64,000 bases of DNA from Rhizobacter sp. Root1238 (GTDB taxonomy: Bacteria; Pseudomonadota; Gammaproteobacteria; Burkholderiales; Burkholderiaceae_C): assembly GCF_001425825.1 (NCBI RefSeq), contig NZ_LMDM01000001.1:380204-444203 (forward strand), in the 5' to 3' direction. How positions within the stretch are numbered: position 1 is the first letter of the stretch; each line of letters starts with the position of its first letter. Below are positions 21,201 to 30,967 of this stretch, one piece after another. A program made the translations under genes and the position numbers. The notes under the pieces are model-generated. The model saw only the letters and a program-made list of their open reading frames with translations. It was not told the origin of the DNA and did no database searches.

Positions 21201-21449
21201 TGGACCAAGATGGTGTGCGATCGCAAGAGCGACACCTGCCGCACCGGCGACCTGAAGGACGAGGTCGGCCACCCGGCGCTGAACACCTGGCAGACGGTGA
21301 AGATCCCGTTCAGCTCGCCGGACTACACGGCGAACGGGTTCGACGCGTCGAAGCTGACGTCGCCGCTGGAGATGCTGCCGGCGTGGGACGACCAGAAGGG
21401 AACCATCCATTTCCAGATCCGCAACCTGCGGATCGTGAAGAACCTCTGA
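18210..21449 (+). CDS. Glycoside hydrolase family 3 exo-beta-glucosidase lipoprotein with two C-terminal binding-like domains
   Basis: 1079 residues. Signal peptide ends in a lipobox (LGAC, Cys about residue 24), followed by a Ser/Pro linker, so the enzyme is likely anchored to a membrane. Residues about 60-680 are the GH3 catalytic part: KVGQMTQVE, WGTDAVHGHNN, KHFLGDGGT and GFVVSDWNG with the nucleophile Asp at about 343, then the second GH3 domain with AYGVGDIG-like loops. A Gly-rich linker near 692 leads to an ExoP-type galactose-binding-like domain (about 703-885) and then another beta-sandwich-like domain to the end. ATG at 18210 is chosen for its AGAGGAGA ribosome site and signal peptide. 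Likely releases glucose from beta-1,3 or beta-1,4 glucans. Confidence 0.93.
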   Translation: MIRSSRAALHGLAWAVALTLGACGGGDSDSPPPPSPPVSTDIPTTPLQDWPAIKSAVARDAGIESQVDALLAKMSLAEKVGQMTQVEIQGVTPDDIKTYHLGSVLNGGGSFPGQHKDAAVGDWLALADTLWAASMDPANPNPIPLIWGTDAVHGHNNVKGATLFPHNIGLGATRDPELLRRIGEVTAREVAHTGIDWAFGPTLAVVRDDRWGRTYEGYSEDPLVVQSYGGEVIKGLQGALAKDAKASEKVVATAKHFLGDGGTTDGKDQGVTAVTEADLINIHGRGYYTALQAGAQSVMASFSSWKDASKGDTARADKMHGHKYLLTDVLKTKMGFDGFVVSDWNGLGQVNTTNSDSTIACTNANCPQAINAGIDMVMVPYVDDWKAFIANTIASVQSGEIPQARIDDAVRRILRVKLRAGLFNKPKPSARNASSEVGTAENRAVAREAVRKSLVLLKNNGATLPLARSAKVLVAGKSADSLSNQSGGWSLTWQGTDNVNADFGGGTTLWAAIQKIAPNAVIDTSATGALGSADYDAAIVVIGETPYAEGVGDIGKNKTLEHAKLHPEDVALIDALKAKGVKKIVTVLYSGRPLYASREINRSDAFVAAWLPGTEGDGLADVLFKKDDGSVNADFSGKLSYSWPKAACQVALNKGDAGYDPLYAFGYGLTYAAPGTDQGAYDETTVAQGCGVPAGGGGTTDQTLAVFDGANQSGFSMRIGAPSSWAVLVGLSTATSTSTPQGEITAVPVDDKDGKQWAAIKAKWNGAAGQLYMQSTNDADKQDLQSYLNSQGSLVFDARVAVAPTAAVKMRVDCGYPCMGEIDATNTFGALPANTWTELAVPLHCFADQGTDFTAVNTPFLLYSSGGQFEVSVANIRWDPKNTGNVPCAGGPAVNVIAVTADKDLYVNGISDAAALAAPGAWSTGGTGSVTLTNDVVDGADKVIDVAFNGVTDGGGNGGIYLSVPDNTLIDASAIAATGGVQFEIRVLDYGNSTQDFWTKMVCDRKSDTCRTGDLKDEVGHPALNTWQTVKIPFSSPDYTANGFDASKLTSPLEMLPAWDDQKGTIHFQIRNLRIVKNL

Positions 21450-21506
21450 GCGAGGTTCTCGATTGCGGCGGTCGCGCGGGCCTGGCGGTCAGCGCGTGAC
21501 CCTTGA

Positions 21507-21538
21507 GGGGCGCAACGCGAGTTGCGCCCCGTTTTTTT
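21507..21538 (+). terminator. Intrinsic terminator downstream of the GH3 gene
   Basis: Ten-base stem GGGGCGCAAC (21507-21516) and GTTGCGCCCC (21521-21530) with a GCGA loop, followed by G and seven T residues. It is 57 bp after the GH3 stop. The rest of the gap to glsB (21539-21742) shows no gene. Confidence 0.92.
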
Positions 21539-21742
21539 GTTCCTGTTCTGCGTTTGTCTTGCGACAAAGGCGCCGTGCCCCAGCCGCTCAGGGCGAACGG
21601 GCGTGGGTTGTTCTCAGGAGGTGCGAGCGGCGCCCACGACCACTGCATGGGCCGCGTCACGCCTGCCAAGCCGGCGGTCGTGCCCGGACAGGCGGCGCGT
21701 TGCCTCGCCGGTCGCGCAGGTGTGGCTGAACCGCGAACGCGG

Positions 21743-21994
21743 TCAGCTGCTGCGGGCCTTGAGCTTGCTGACGACGAACAGCAGCACGATGGCGCCGATG
21801 ACCGAGGCGATCCATCCGGCCGGTTGCCCGACCGAATACCAGCCTATCGCCTGGCCGACGAAGCCCGCGATCATCGAGCCGGCGATGCCTAGCAGGCAGG
21901 TCAGGATCCAGCCCATTTTCTGCTCGCCTGGCAGCAGAAAGCGCGCGATCGCGCCGACGATCAACCCGACGAGGATGGTGCTGATGATGCCCAT
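21743..21994 (-). CDS. GlsB/YeaQ/YmgE family stress-response membrane protein
   Basis: 83 residues, three hydrophobic helices with the family's Gly-rich pattern: GLIVGAIARFLLPG, then GIAGSMIAGFVGQAIGW and a last helix ending in KLKARSS. Members are small inner-membrane proteins linked to envelope or acid stress; mechanism unknown. Start is the MGIISTIL ATG; upstream in-frame starts would overlap unlikely sequence. Confidence 0.9.
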   Translation of the reverse strand: MGIISTILVGLIVGAIARFLLPGEQKMGWILTCLLGIAGSMIAGFVGQAIGWYSVGQPAGWIASVIGAIVLLFVVSKLKARSS

Positions 21995-22333
21995 GGTGTT
22001 GGCTCTCTCGTGTGATGGATGTTGAAGATCCTGCCAGACCGAGCATGCCACAAGCACGCGAACGGACGGGCGTGTGTTGATGGCTGCCGCGCTTCGCTCG
22101 GCAGCCGAAACTTGGCTACGGCGCCGGGCCTGCCGATGTGTGGCGTCTGATGCGAGGCCCGCAACCGGTGCCTGAGCGGCAGCTTCGAGGTGGTGAGATC
22201 AGGACCGAGGACGTCTCTAGGGTCGCGTCAGCCTCGGCCAGGAACGGACGCTGGCGAAGGTCGACTTTCGGGTAGGCTGTGGCCATCATGGATTGGCTAA
22301 AGGGTTGACCTGGCGAAGAGCAGGATCGACCTC
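21995..22333. other. Gene-poor region upstream of glsB and the cassette
   Basis: About 340 bp with no credible gene. It contains an 8-bp hairpin GGCTGCCG / CGGCAGCC (22082-22106) with no T tract. Base composition drops in GC from here toward 23.9 kb, marking the start of the foreign-looking patch. It probably includes the glsB promoter and the degraded remains of older cassette DNA. Confidence 0.4.
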
Positions 22334-22389
22334 CGTGACATTGCTTCAAGCCGACGCCTGATGGCGCCGCTCAAATCAAACGTTGAACG
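22334..22389 (+). other. Degenerate integron attC-like recombination site (left)
   Basis: The segment carries TTCAAGCCGAC (22345-22355) and, after a short GCCTGATGGC centre, GCCGCTCAAATCAAACG, the same order as the two arms of classic attC sites (TTCAAGCCGAC ... GCGGCTTAATTCAAGCG). It ends with GTTGAAC (22383-22389), which fits the GTTRRRY core. The outer left box (GTGACAT) is poor. The next gene's ATG is 2 bp after the core, normal for cassettes. Confidence 0.6.
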
Positions 22390-22391
22390 GC

Positions 22392-22727
22392 ATGAGTACC
22401 AATCACCAAGACGACCTGCTCGCTGAGCTGGTCAAGATCTTCCCGGAATTTCGGGCCGTCTGGGAAGAGGAGAACGAGGATGAAGAGTTTCGCTCTTCGA
22501 GCCTTCATAGCGTTTACATGAGCTTCCTTCCCTTCGTGGCAGTCGCGCACCCTACGCAGAAGCAATGGCAGCTCCTTGCCGACCACCTCAGTGAGGCCGT
22601 AGCTTCCGGCGCAGATCGAGAGAACGCAGCAGACACTTGCTTTCTCGAGCACCTTCACCAAGTACGGCTCAACAAGATTCTTCGGCCCTTGTTGAGCAAG
22701 GCTGCACTGGCGTATGTGCGCGTCTAA
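22392..22727 (+). CDS. Integron cassette-type hypothetical protein (DUF7674-like)
   Basis: 111 residues, acidic N-terminal half (EEENEDEE around residue 30), no signal peptide or membrane helix. The pattern LLAELVKIFPEFRAVW and NAADTCFLEHL resembles a small family of uncharacterised proteins sometimes filed as DUF7674; that match is from memory and is tentative. The ATG at 22392 follows the attC core directly and the TAA stop lies inside the next attC core (GTCTAAC), which is how integron cassettes are built. Codon use is less GC-rich than in flanking genes, a sign of transfer. Confidence 0.72.
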   Translation: MSTNHQDDLLAELVKIFPEFRAVWEEENEDEEFRSSSLHSVYMSFLPFVAVAHPTQKQWQLLADHLSEAVASGADRENAADTCFLEHLHQVRLNKILRPLLSKAALAYVRV

Positions 22728-22760
22728 CCATTCGTTCCAGCGGACCACCTCAGGCGTTCG
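22722..22760 (+). other. Degraded integron attC-like site (right)
   Basis: GTCTAAC (22722-22728) is a perfect RYYYAAC core box and is followed by CATTCGTTCCAGCGGAC, close to the attC arm AATTCGTTCAAGCCGAC. The right half is shortened: CTCAGGCGTTCGCG (22750-22763) resembles the usual CTCAAGCGTTAGRC end with its core damaged. Together with the left site it frames a single cassette of about 370 bp. Confidence 0.6.
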
Positions 22761-22804
22761 CGGAAGTCAACCGCTGAGCACCTCGACTCCTCGAAGGACT
22801 GTGT

Positions 22805-22969
22805 GCCGACTTCTCCAATGCAGACCTCACGGGCGCGACGTTCGAGCTCGCCGCGATAGAGTCCATCAAGGCAACGGGTGCCGTGCGAGAGGGAGTCAAA
22901 GTCAAGGGCGCGACGTTCTACGGCTGCGAACTGGGCGATGATGACGAGCTGCCATCCTGGGAGTGGTAG
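22805..22969 (+). pseudogene. Pentapeptide-repeat protein remnant (C-terminal part)
   Basis: Reading the + strand from 22805 gives 54 residues ending in DELPSWEW and a TAG stop. ADFSNADLTGATF near the start and VKGATFYGCEL later are pentapeptide repeats (A-D/N-L/F-x-x). There is no start codon with a ribosome site; an in-frame stop at 22775 lies just upstream. It is best read as the tail of a decayed pentapeptide-repeat gene, perhaps from a second cassette. The gap from here to 23089 has nothing else that can be named. Confidence 0.55.
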
Positions 22970-23089
22970 TGGGGTGCCGCGCAAGTTCGCATAGGGCTGA
23001 AACCCAAGGCCTCAGTTCGGCCACTTCCTGACGGTCACGAGTGACTGGTGCGGGACGAGTCAAGGGTTCCGACTAAAGTGATCGCTACG

Positions 23090-23581
23090 ATGAGTGTTCG
23101 AGCATCTTCTGTGCAACCCACGCGTACTTTCCATCCGAGCCGCGGATTGGCGATCAGTTTTTTGATCGGAGCGTGTCTTCTTTTCTGGTTCGGCTGGAAG
23201 TTTCTCATGCACCCACTCCTTGGCTGGATGTTCGTTCTTTTCGGTGGGGCCTTTTTCGTGCTGGCCTGCAGAATGATGACGCCAGGCCTCACATACTTGC
23301 GCCTGGACAGTGAAGGGTTTGAATTGAAGTCGGGCCGTGTCCGGCGAAAGACGAAGTGGCAAGACGTCAAGTCCTTCCGGCGCGCGTCATTGGGCACTGC
23401 AGGATCTGTCATCGCCATTGAGTACCACCCGACCTACACCAAGGAAAGCAAGGCACGCTCGTTCGCAAAGGTCGTCGTCGGAATCGAGGATTTCATTCCG
23501 AATGCCTACAACGTCACCCTGGAGACTCTGGAGAAAGAGCTCCGTGCATGGCTTGCCTACTATGGGAAGTCTGGCCACTGA
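23090..23581 (+). CDS. Small membrane protein with two helices and a PH-like cytoplasmic domain
   Basis: 163 residues. Hydrophobic helices at about 21-39 and 42-60 form a hairpin, then YLRLDSEGFELKSGRVRRKTKWQ (shown as parts: YLRLDSEGFEL, KTKWQDVKSFR) opens a beta-rich domain typical of bacterial PH-like/YcxB-type proteins. Function unknown; this type is often found in single-gene accessory loci. The ATG at 23090 is preferred over a GTG at 23048. Lower GC than neighbours and located next to the cassette remnants, so probably acquired. Confidence 0.65.
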   Translation: MSVRASSVQPTRTFHPSRGLAISFLIGACLLFWFGWKFLMHPLLGWMFVLFGGAFFVLACRMMTPGLTYLRLDSEGFELKSGRVRRKTKWQDVKSFRRASLGTAGSVIAIEYHPTYTKESKARSFAKVVVGIEDFIPNAYNVTLETLEKELRAWLAYYGKSGH

Positions 23582-23874
23582 TCAAACCTCGCGGAGCTGT
23601 GGTTCGAGCCGAGTCGACGTCAAGCACGTTCCTTCTGGTCGGAAGTCGCCAACATCCAACTCGAGCGCCCGGTTGCGGGTGACGAAATGGACGCCCTGAA
23701 GATCCGCTCAGGGTCGTCTGGCGAGACCATGAACGTGCGCCCAGCCAGCATGCGCAGCCATGAAGGCAAGCGTCGACCTCTCAATTTTTGCGCGTCGCCT
23801 GAGCGCCGGGCCGATGTTCGTAGTGGGGTGGTTGGCGGCAAACGGTTCGTGAGCAGGCAAGAGTCCTCTCAGCA
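23582..23874. other. Non-coding stretch between the PH-like gene and the LysR gene
   Basis: 293 bp without a credible gene; a short ATG frame at 23687 lacks a ribosome site and recognisable sequence. The decamer ATCAAACCTC occurs at both ends (23581 and 23874), possibly by chance. Likely decayed accessory DNA. Confidence 0.4.
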
Positions 23875-24825
23875 TCAAACCTCATGCCGAGAGCGATCCC
23901 CCGCGGAGGCCATGTCGGTGAGCAGCTCCCATTCGCCGCGGAGGCTTTTGAGAGCGTAGTCGGCAAAGTGGCGCACTCGCGGGGCCAGATGCAATGCATG
24001 CGGGTACACGACATGCAGCGGTGCGCTGGGGATGCTGTATCGCCCCAGCACGCGCACCAACGTTCCCTCCCTCAGTTCCGAGCCCACATCCCATATCGAC
24101 TTCAGAAAGATCCCGCCGCCGGCGAGCGCGAGCGCTTTGGCCGCGTTGCCGTCATTGCACAGGAAGGTCGCGTTCACCTCGGCCGAGACCGGTCTGCCTT
24201 CGTGCTGGAAGAGCCAGTGCCGCGTGCTTCGCTTGCCGTAGAGGATGCAGTTGTGCGCTGAGAGCGCAGCGGGCGTGTCGGGAGAACCGAAGCGCCGCAA
24301 GTAGTCCGGTGCGGCGCACAGGACGAGCTCACTGTCGGCGATGTGGCGTGCCGTCATCGTCGAGTCGTCGAGCACTCCGAAGCGCAGCGCCAGATCAATG
24401 CCCTGCTCCACGAGATCCACGACGTCGTCGCTCAAGACGAGCTCGATTCGCAACGCCGGATGCATGGCTTGGAACTGCGCCGCCAGCGCTGCGAGATAGC
24501 GCGTGCCCAGCATGCGCGTCGCCGTCACCCGCAGGTGTCCGTTGATGTCGGTGCGGCTGTGCTGCATCACCGACTCGGCCTGCTGCACCTCCGCAAGGAT
24601 GCGCACGCAATGCAGGTGGAAGAGTTCGCCTTCCTGCGTCATTGATTGCCGCCGCGTGGTCCGGTTGAGCAGGCGAACGCCCATGCGCGCCTCAAGGCTG
24701 GCCAAGCGCTTGCTCACCACTGCCAGAGACAGGCCCAGCTCGTTCGCGGCCCCAGTGAGACTGCCGGCACTGGCGACCTTGTCGAAGATCGTCAGCTCGA
24801 CCAGGTTGTCGATCATTGTTTCCAT
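23875..24825 (-). CDS. LysR-family transcriptional regulator, divergent from the metallo-beta-lactamase gene
   Basis: 316 residues. N-terminal HTH (about residues 6-64) with LVELTIFDKVASAGSLTGAAN, then the substrate-binding domain (about 90-300) with HPALRIELVLSDDVVDLVEQGIDLALR, typical of the CrgA/AaeR-like LysR branch that often controls an adjacent enzyme gene. Start is METMID (24825) or the internal MIDN (24816). It is divergent from the MBL-fold gene with an 88-bp gap containing an inverted repeat, a classic LysR/target pair. Confidence 0.92.
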   Translation of the reverse strand: METMIDNLVELTIFDKVASAGSLTGAANELGLSLAVVSKRLASLEARMGVRLLNRTTRRQSMTQEGELFHLHCVRILAEVQQAESVMQHSRTDINGHLRVTATRMLGTRYLAALAAQFQAMHPALRIELVLSDDVVDLVEQGIDLALRFGVLDDSTMTARHIADSELVLCAAPDYLRRFGSPDTPAALSAHNCILYGKRSTRHWLFQHEGRPVSAEVNATFLCNDGNAAKALALAGGGIFLKSIWDVGSELREGTLVRVLGRYSIPSAPLHVVYPHALHLAPRVRHFADYALKSLRGEWELLTDMASAGDRSRHEV

Positions 24826-24829
24826 ATCG

Positions 24830-24845
24830 GTGATTTTGAAATCAC
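24830..24845. promoter_or_regulatory. Inverted repeat in the LysR/MBL intergenic region, probable LysR site
   Basis: GTGATTT-TG-AAATCAC is a 7-bp inverted repeat 4 bp upstream of the LysR ATG. It has the T-N11-A form of LysR boxes and is well placed for autoregulation and activation of the divergent gene. Confidence 0.6.
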
Positions 24846-24913
24846 GATCTCAATCGTTATCAATCTTATGGAGATAACTATAGTGCCTTTCACCACTTAA
24901 CAGAGCCTCCACG

Positions 24914-25894
24914 ATGAAACGCACATTCCTTGAGGCCTTCCTGGCCGCCGCTGTCGTCACCAGCTTGGTCGCCCCGGTCGCATCCGCGGCCGAGGCGCCC
25001 GCGACCAAGGCAAGCCGCTATCAAGCCGGCTATCACCACTTCAAGCTCGGCGACTTCGAGGTCGCGGCGCTCTCCGACGGCACGCTGCCGATTCCGACGC
25101 TGAAGCTGCTGACCAACGCCCAGCCCGGCGAGGTGGTGTCGCGCCTGGCGGACACGTATCAGACGACCGAGGTCGATGCCTCGGTCAACGCCTACCTGAT
25201 CCGGGCGGGCGACCGCCTGATCCTGATGGACGCCGGCACCGGCGAGCTTTACGGTCCGACGTTGAACAAGCTCGAGGCCAGTCTCAAGGCGGTGGGCGCC
25301 ACCCCGGAGCGGATCACCGACATCCTGATCACGCACATCCACACCGACCACACCGGTGGCCTGATGGATGGCAAGCGCATCGTGTTTCCCAACGCCACGG
25401 TCCACATCGAGCAGAAGGAGGTCGCGTACTGGCTGAATCCCGAGAATCGCGCCCGGGCGCCGGATGCGGCGAAGAAGTACTTCGACGAGGCTTCATCCAA
25501 GGTGCAACCCTATGTCGATGCCGGAAAGGTGAAGACGTTCTCCGGCGCGACCGAGCTGTTCCCCGGCATCCGTTCCATCCCCGCTCCGGGCCACACACCG
25601 GGCCACACGTTCTACGCGCTCGAGAGCAAGGGCGAGAAGCTGGTGTTCTGGGGCGACCTGGTTCACGTGGCGGAAGTCCAGATGCCCGACCCGGGCGTGA
25701 TGATCGTCTTCGACGTCGATCCCAAGGCCGCCGCAGCAACGCGCAAGAAGGCGTTCGCCGACGCGGTCAAGGGCCGGTACTGGGTCGCGGCCGACCACAT
25801 CTCATTCCCCGGCGTCGGCCATCTGCGTCGCGATGGCACAGGCTACCGGTGGATCCCCATGACCTACGTGAACGACCACTACGAGGCGAAGTGA
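24914..25894 (+). CDS. Exported metallo-beta-lactamase-fold hydrolase
   Basis: 326 residues with a Sec signal peptide (cleavage near ASA-A, about residue 26). Zinc motif HIHTDH at residues 141-146, then APGHTPGH and a GDLVH ligand Asp, and a late His in AADHISFPG. These place it in the periplasmic MBL-fold group that includes lactonases and beta-lactamase-like hydrolases; the substrate cannot be read off. Ribosome site GGAG-like AGAGCC is weak. Controlled probably by the divergent LysR. Convergent with the glp operon. Confidence 0.88.
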   Translation: MKRTFLEAFLAAAVVTSLVAPVASAAEAPATKASRYQAGYHHFKLGDFEVAALSDGTLPIPTLKLLTNAQPGEVVSRLADTYQTTEVDASVNAYLIRAGDRLILMDAGTGELYGPTLNKLEASLKAVGATPERITDILITHIHTDHTGGLMDGKRIVFPNATVHIEQKEVAYWLNPENRARAPDAAKKYFDEASSKVQPYVDAGKVKTFSGATELFPGIRSIPAPGHTPGHTFYALESKGEKLVFWGDLVHVAEVQMPDPGVMIVFDVDPKAAAATRKKAFADAVKGRYWVAADHISFPGVGHLRRDGTGYRWIPMTYVNDHYEAK

Positions 25895-25979
25895 ACCGTG
25901 GCCCAGCGGTTCAGGGCAGCGGATGGCGGCTCAGGGTCGAAAGCAACCAAACGCGCCTTGAACTCGCAGCACGCTCGCC

Positions 25980-26007
25980 GGAGGCACGGAAGAATTCCCG
26001 TGCCTCC
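25980..26007. terminator. Convergent hairpin between the MBL gene and glpV
   Basis: Perfect 10-bp stem GGAGGCACGG / CCGTGCCTCC around an AAGAATTC loop. It lies 9 bp from the glpV stop and 86 bp after the MBL gene stop. There is no T tract on either side, so it may act as a 3'-end stabiliser or weak bidirectional terminator. Confidence 0.5.
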
Positions 26008-26015
26008 AATGCAGG

Positions 26016-27749
<1,734 letters not shown>

Positions 27750-27856
27750 GTCTGTCTCCTCTGGTACTTCCCGGGGTTCACTCGGCACGCCGGCTGGGAA
27801 GAATCACCGGCGGCGTTTTCAAACAGAAAGGGAGCTTCAGCTTTTGCGTCGACTCA

Positions 27857-28165
27857 TCAGCCCTTGCGCATCACGAGCGCCAGCAAGGCCATCGAGACGC
27901 CGAAGCTGATCCAGATCGACGGTTCCTCCGCCAGCCCGAACCAGCCGACCATCTTCTCGCTCAGCGCGACGAAGGCCAGGTTCACGTAAGCCGCGCTCAG
28001 CAGCCCGATGAAGAGCCGGTCGCCGCGCGTCGTCGCCATCGGCAGGAAGCCGCGGCGCAGCGTGGTGGGCGACTTCAGCTCCCACACCGTCATGCCGGCC
28101 AGCATCAGCACGATGCAGACGAAGAACACCGCCACCGGTGTCGTCCATGCCATCCACTCGAACAT
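27857..28165 (-). CDS. DUF2160 small membrane protein of the glycerol transporter operon
   Basis: 102 residues, three hydrophobic helices (about residues 9-28, 52-72, 82-99). DUF2160 genes sit between glpQ and glpV in related operons, where the gene has been called glpU; role in transport is not proven. ATG overlaps the glpQ stop (ATGA). The in-frame extension upstream is the shadow of glpQ. Confidence 0.88.
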   Translation of the reverse strand: MFEWMAWTTPVAVFFVCIVLMLAGMTVWELKSPTTLRRGFLPMATTRGDRLFIGLLSAAYVNLAFVALSEKMVGWFGLAEEPSIWISFGVSMALLALVMRKG

Positions 28166-28969
28166 CACACTCTCCCCATCGCGAAGCCCTTGGCGATGTA
28201 ATGCCGCACGAACCAGATCACGATCGCGCCCGGCACGATGGTCAGCACGCCGGCCGCTGCCAGCACGCCCCAGTCCATGCCCGACGCGCTGACGGTGCGC
28301 GTCATCACCGCGACGATCGGCTTCGCGTTGACGCTGGTCAGCGTGCGCGCCATCAGCAGCTCGACCCAGCTGAACATGAAGCAGAAGAACGCCGCCACGC
28401 CCACGCCGGCCTTGATCAGCGGGATGTAGATCGTCAGGAAGAAGCGCGGGAACGAATAGCCGTCGATGTAGGCCGTCTCGTCGATCTCGCGCGGGATGCC
28501 GCTCATGAAGCCCTCGAGGATCCACACCGCCAGCGGCACGTTGAACAGCAGGTGCGCCAGCGCCACCGCGATGTGCGTGTCCATCAGCCCGAGCGTCGTG
28601 TACAGCTGGAAGAACGGCAGCAGGAACACCGCCGGCGGCGTCATGCGGTTGGTCAGCAGCCAGAAGAACACATGCTTGTCGCCGAGGAAGCTGTAGCGCG
28701 AGAACGCATACGCCGCCGGCAGCGCCACCAGCAGCGAGATCACCGTGTTGATGGCCACGTAGATCATCGAGTTGATGTAGCCCGAGTACCAGGACTCGTC
28801 GGTGAAGATCGTGACGTAGTGGTCGATCGTGAAATGCTGCGGCCACAGGCTGAACGAGGACAGGATCTCCTCGTTCGTCTTGAACGACATGTTCACCATC
28901 CAGTACACCGGCAGGATCGCGAACACCAGGTACAGCAGCAGGAAGACCACCCGCTTCTTGAAACGGCGT

Positions 28970-28977
<8 letters not shown>
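28165..28977 (-). CDS. glpQ: Glycerol ABC transporter permease GlpQ
   Basis: 270-residue inner-membrane permease of the MalG type. N-terminal helix RVVFLLLYLVFAILPVYW, large periplasmic loop, then a six-helix core; the EAA loop reads EIDETAYIDGYSFPRFF followed by IPLIKAG. Pairs with GlpP. Its ATG overlaps the last 8 bp of glpP. The name follows synteny with the glycerol transporter; it is not the phosphodiesterase also called GlpQ. Confidence 0.9.
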
Positions 28978-29856
<879 letters not shown>

Positions 29857-29860
<4 letters not shown>

Positions 29861-30966
29861 GCCGCCACCTCCACGGAAGAATCGATCAAGACATCGTCGC
29901 GGTAATAGCAGGTGTGCGAGCCGACCAGCGACAGCCACACCGCGTCGCCAACGCGCGGGATGCGCTGGTCGGGCGACAGGCGGGCGCGGATCGTCTGCTC
30001 ACTGTCGCCGGACCCGAGGCGCGCACTGAGCAGCCAGTAGGTGCCGATGTCCTGCGCCTGCGTCACGGTGGCCGGCACGGCGCCGGCGGCCTCGGGCGCG
30101 GCCAGCGTCACGTACTCCGGCCGCACGCCGAGCGCGAAGCTGCCCTCGCCATGCAGCGGGTTGTGCGCCAGCGGCAGCACGCGGCCGGCCACGTCGAGAC
30201 CCTGCCCGGCCCAGCGCACCGGCAGGAAGTTCATGCCCGGCGAGCCGATGAAGTGGCCGACGAAGCGGTGCTGCGGCCGCTCGAACAGCGCCGACGCGCT
30301 GCCCACCTGCACCGCGCGTCCGCGCGTCATCACGACCACCTGGTCGGCGAAGGTCAGCGCCTCGACCTGGTCGTGCGTCACGTACACCAGCGTCAGCTTC
30401 AGCTCGTGGTGGATCTGCTTCAGCTTGCGGCGCAGCTGCCACTTCAGGTGCGGGTCGATGACGGTCAGCGGCTCGTCGAACAGCACCGCCGACACGTCCT
30501 CGCGCACCAGCCCGCGGCCCAGCGAGATCTTCTGCTTGGCATCGGCGGTGAGGCCGGCCGCGCGCACATTGAGCTGGCCGCTCATCTCCAGCATCTCGGC
30601 AATCTGGCCGACGCGCTGGCGGATGCGGTCCGGTGCGACACCACGGTTGCGCAACGGGAACGCAAGGTTCTCGGCGACGGTCATCGTGTCGTAGATGACG
30701 GGGAACTGGAACACCTGCGCGATGTTGCGCTGCTGCGGTGACTGCCCGGTGACGTCCTGCCCGCCGAACTTCACGGTGCCCTGCGACGGCGTCACCAGGC
30801 CCGAGATGATGTTCAGCAGCGTCGTCTTGCCGCAGCCCGACGGGCCGAGCAGCGCATAGGCGCCGCCGTCGTCGAAGGTCATCTTCAGCGGCAGCAGCGC
30901 GTAGTCCTCGTCGCGCTGCGGGTTCGGCTTGTAGGCGTGCGCGAGGTCAAGGTCAATGCGTGCCAT
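29857..30966 (-). CDS. glpT: Glycerol ABC transporter ATP-binding protein GlpT, degenerate signature motif
   Basis: 369 residues: ATPase domain (1-235) and a C-terminal TOBE regulatory domain (about 290-365). Walker A GPSGCGKT (41-48), Walker B VLFDEP (161-166) and the switch His (VTHD, His198) are intact, but the signature LSGGQ is replaced by LTADA (139-143). Works with GlpS, whose signature is intact while its switch His is lost, so the pair should form one functional and one degenerate ATP site. Not the glycerol-3-phosphate antiporter also called GlpT. Confidence 0.9.
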
Positions 30967-30967
30967 C

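Noticed and set aside
18599-21499. A 966-residue frame on the + strand, shifted relative to the GH3 gene.
   Set aside because: It is extremely Arg/Gly-rich and overlaps the GH3 gene, whose motifs are intact throughout; clear shadow.
22082-22106. Hairpin GGCTGCCG/CGGCAGCC as a terminator.
   Set aside because: No T run follows on either strand and no gene ends close to it; no repeated copies were seen in the window.
22383-22391. TTG at 22383 as the start of the cassette gene.
   Set aside because: It lies inside the attC core; the ATG at 22392 is normal for a cassette gene.
23581-23883. The decamer ATCAAACCTC at both ends of a 300-bp stretch, like target-site duplications.
   Set aside because: No transposase, inverted repeats or other element features lie between; ten-base matches occur by chance at this scale.
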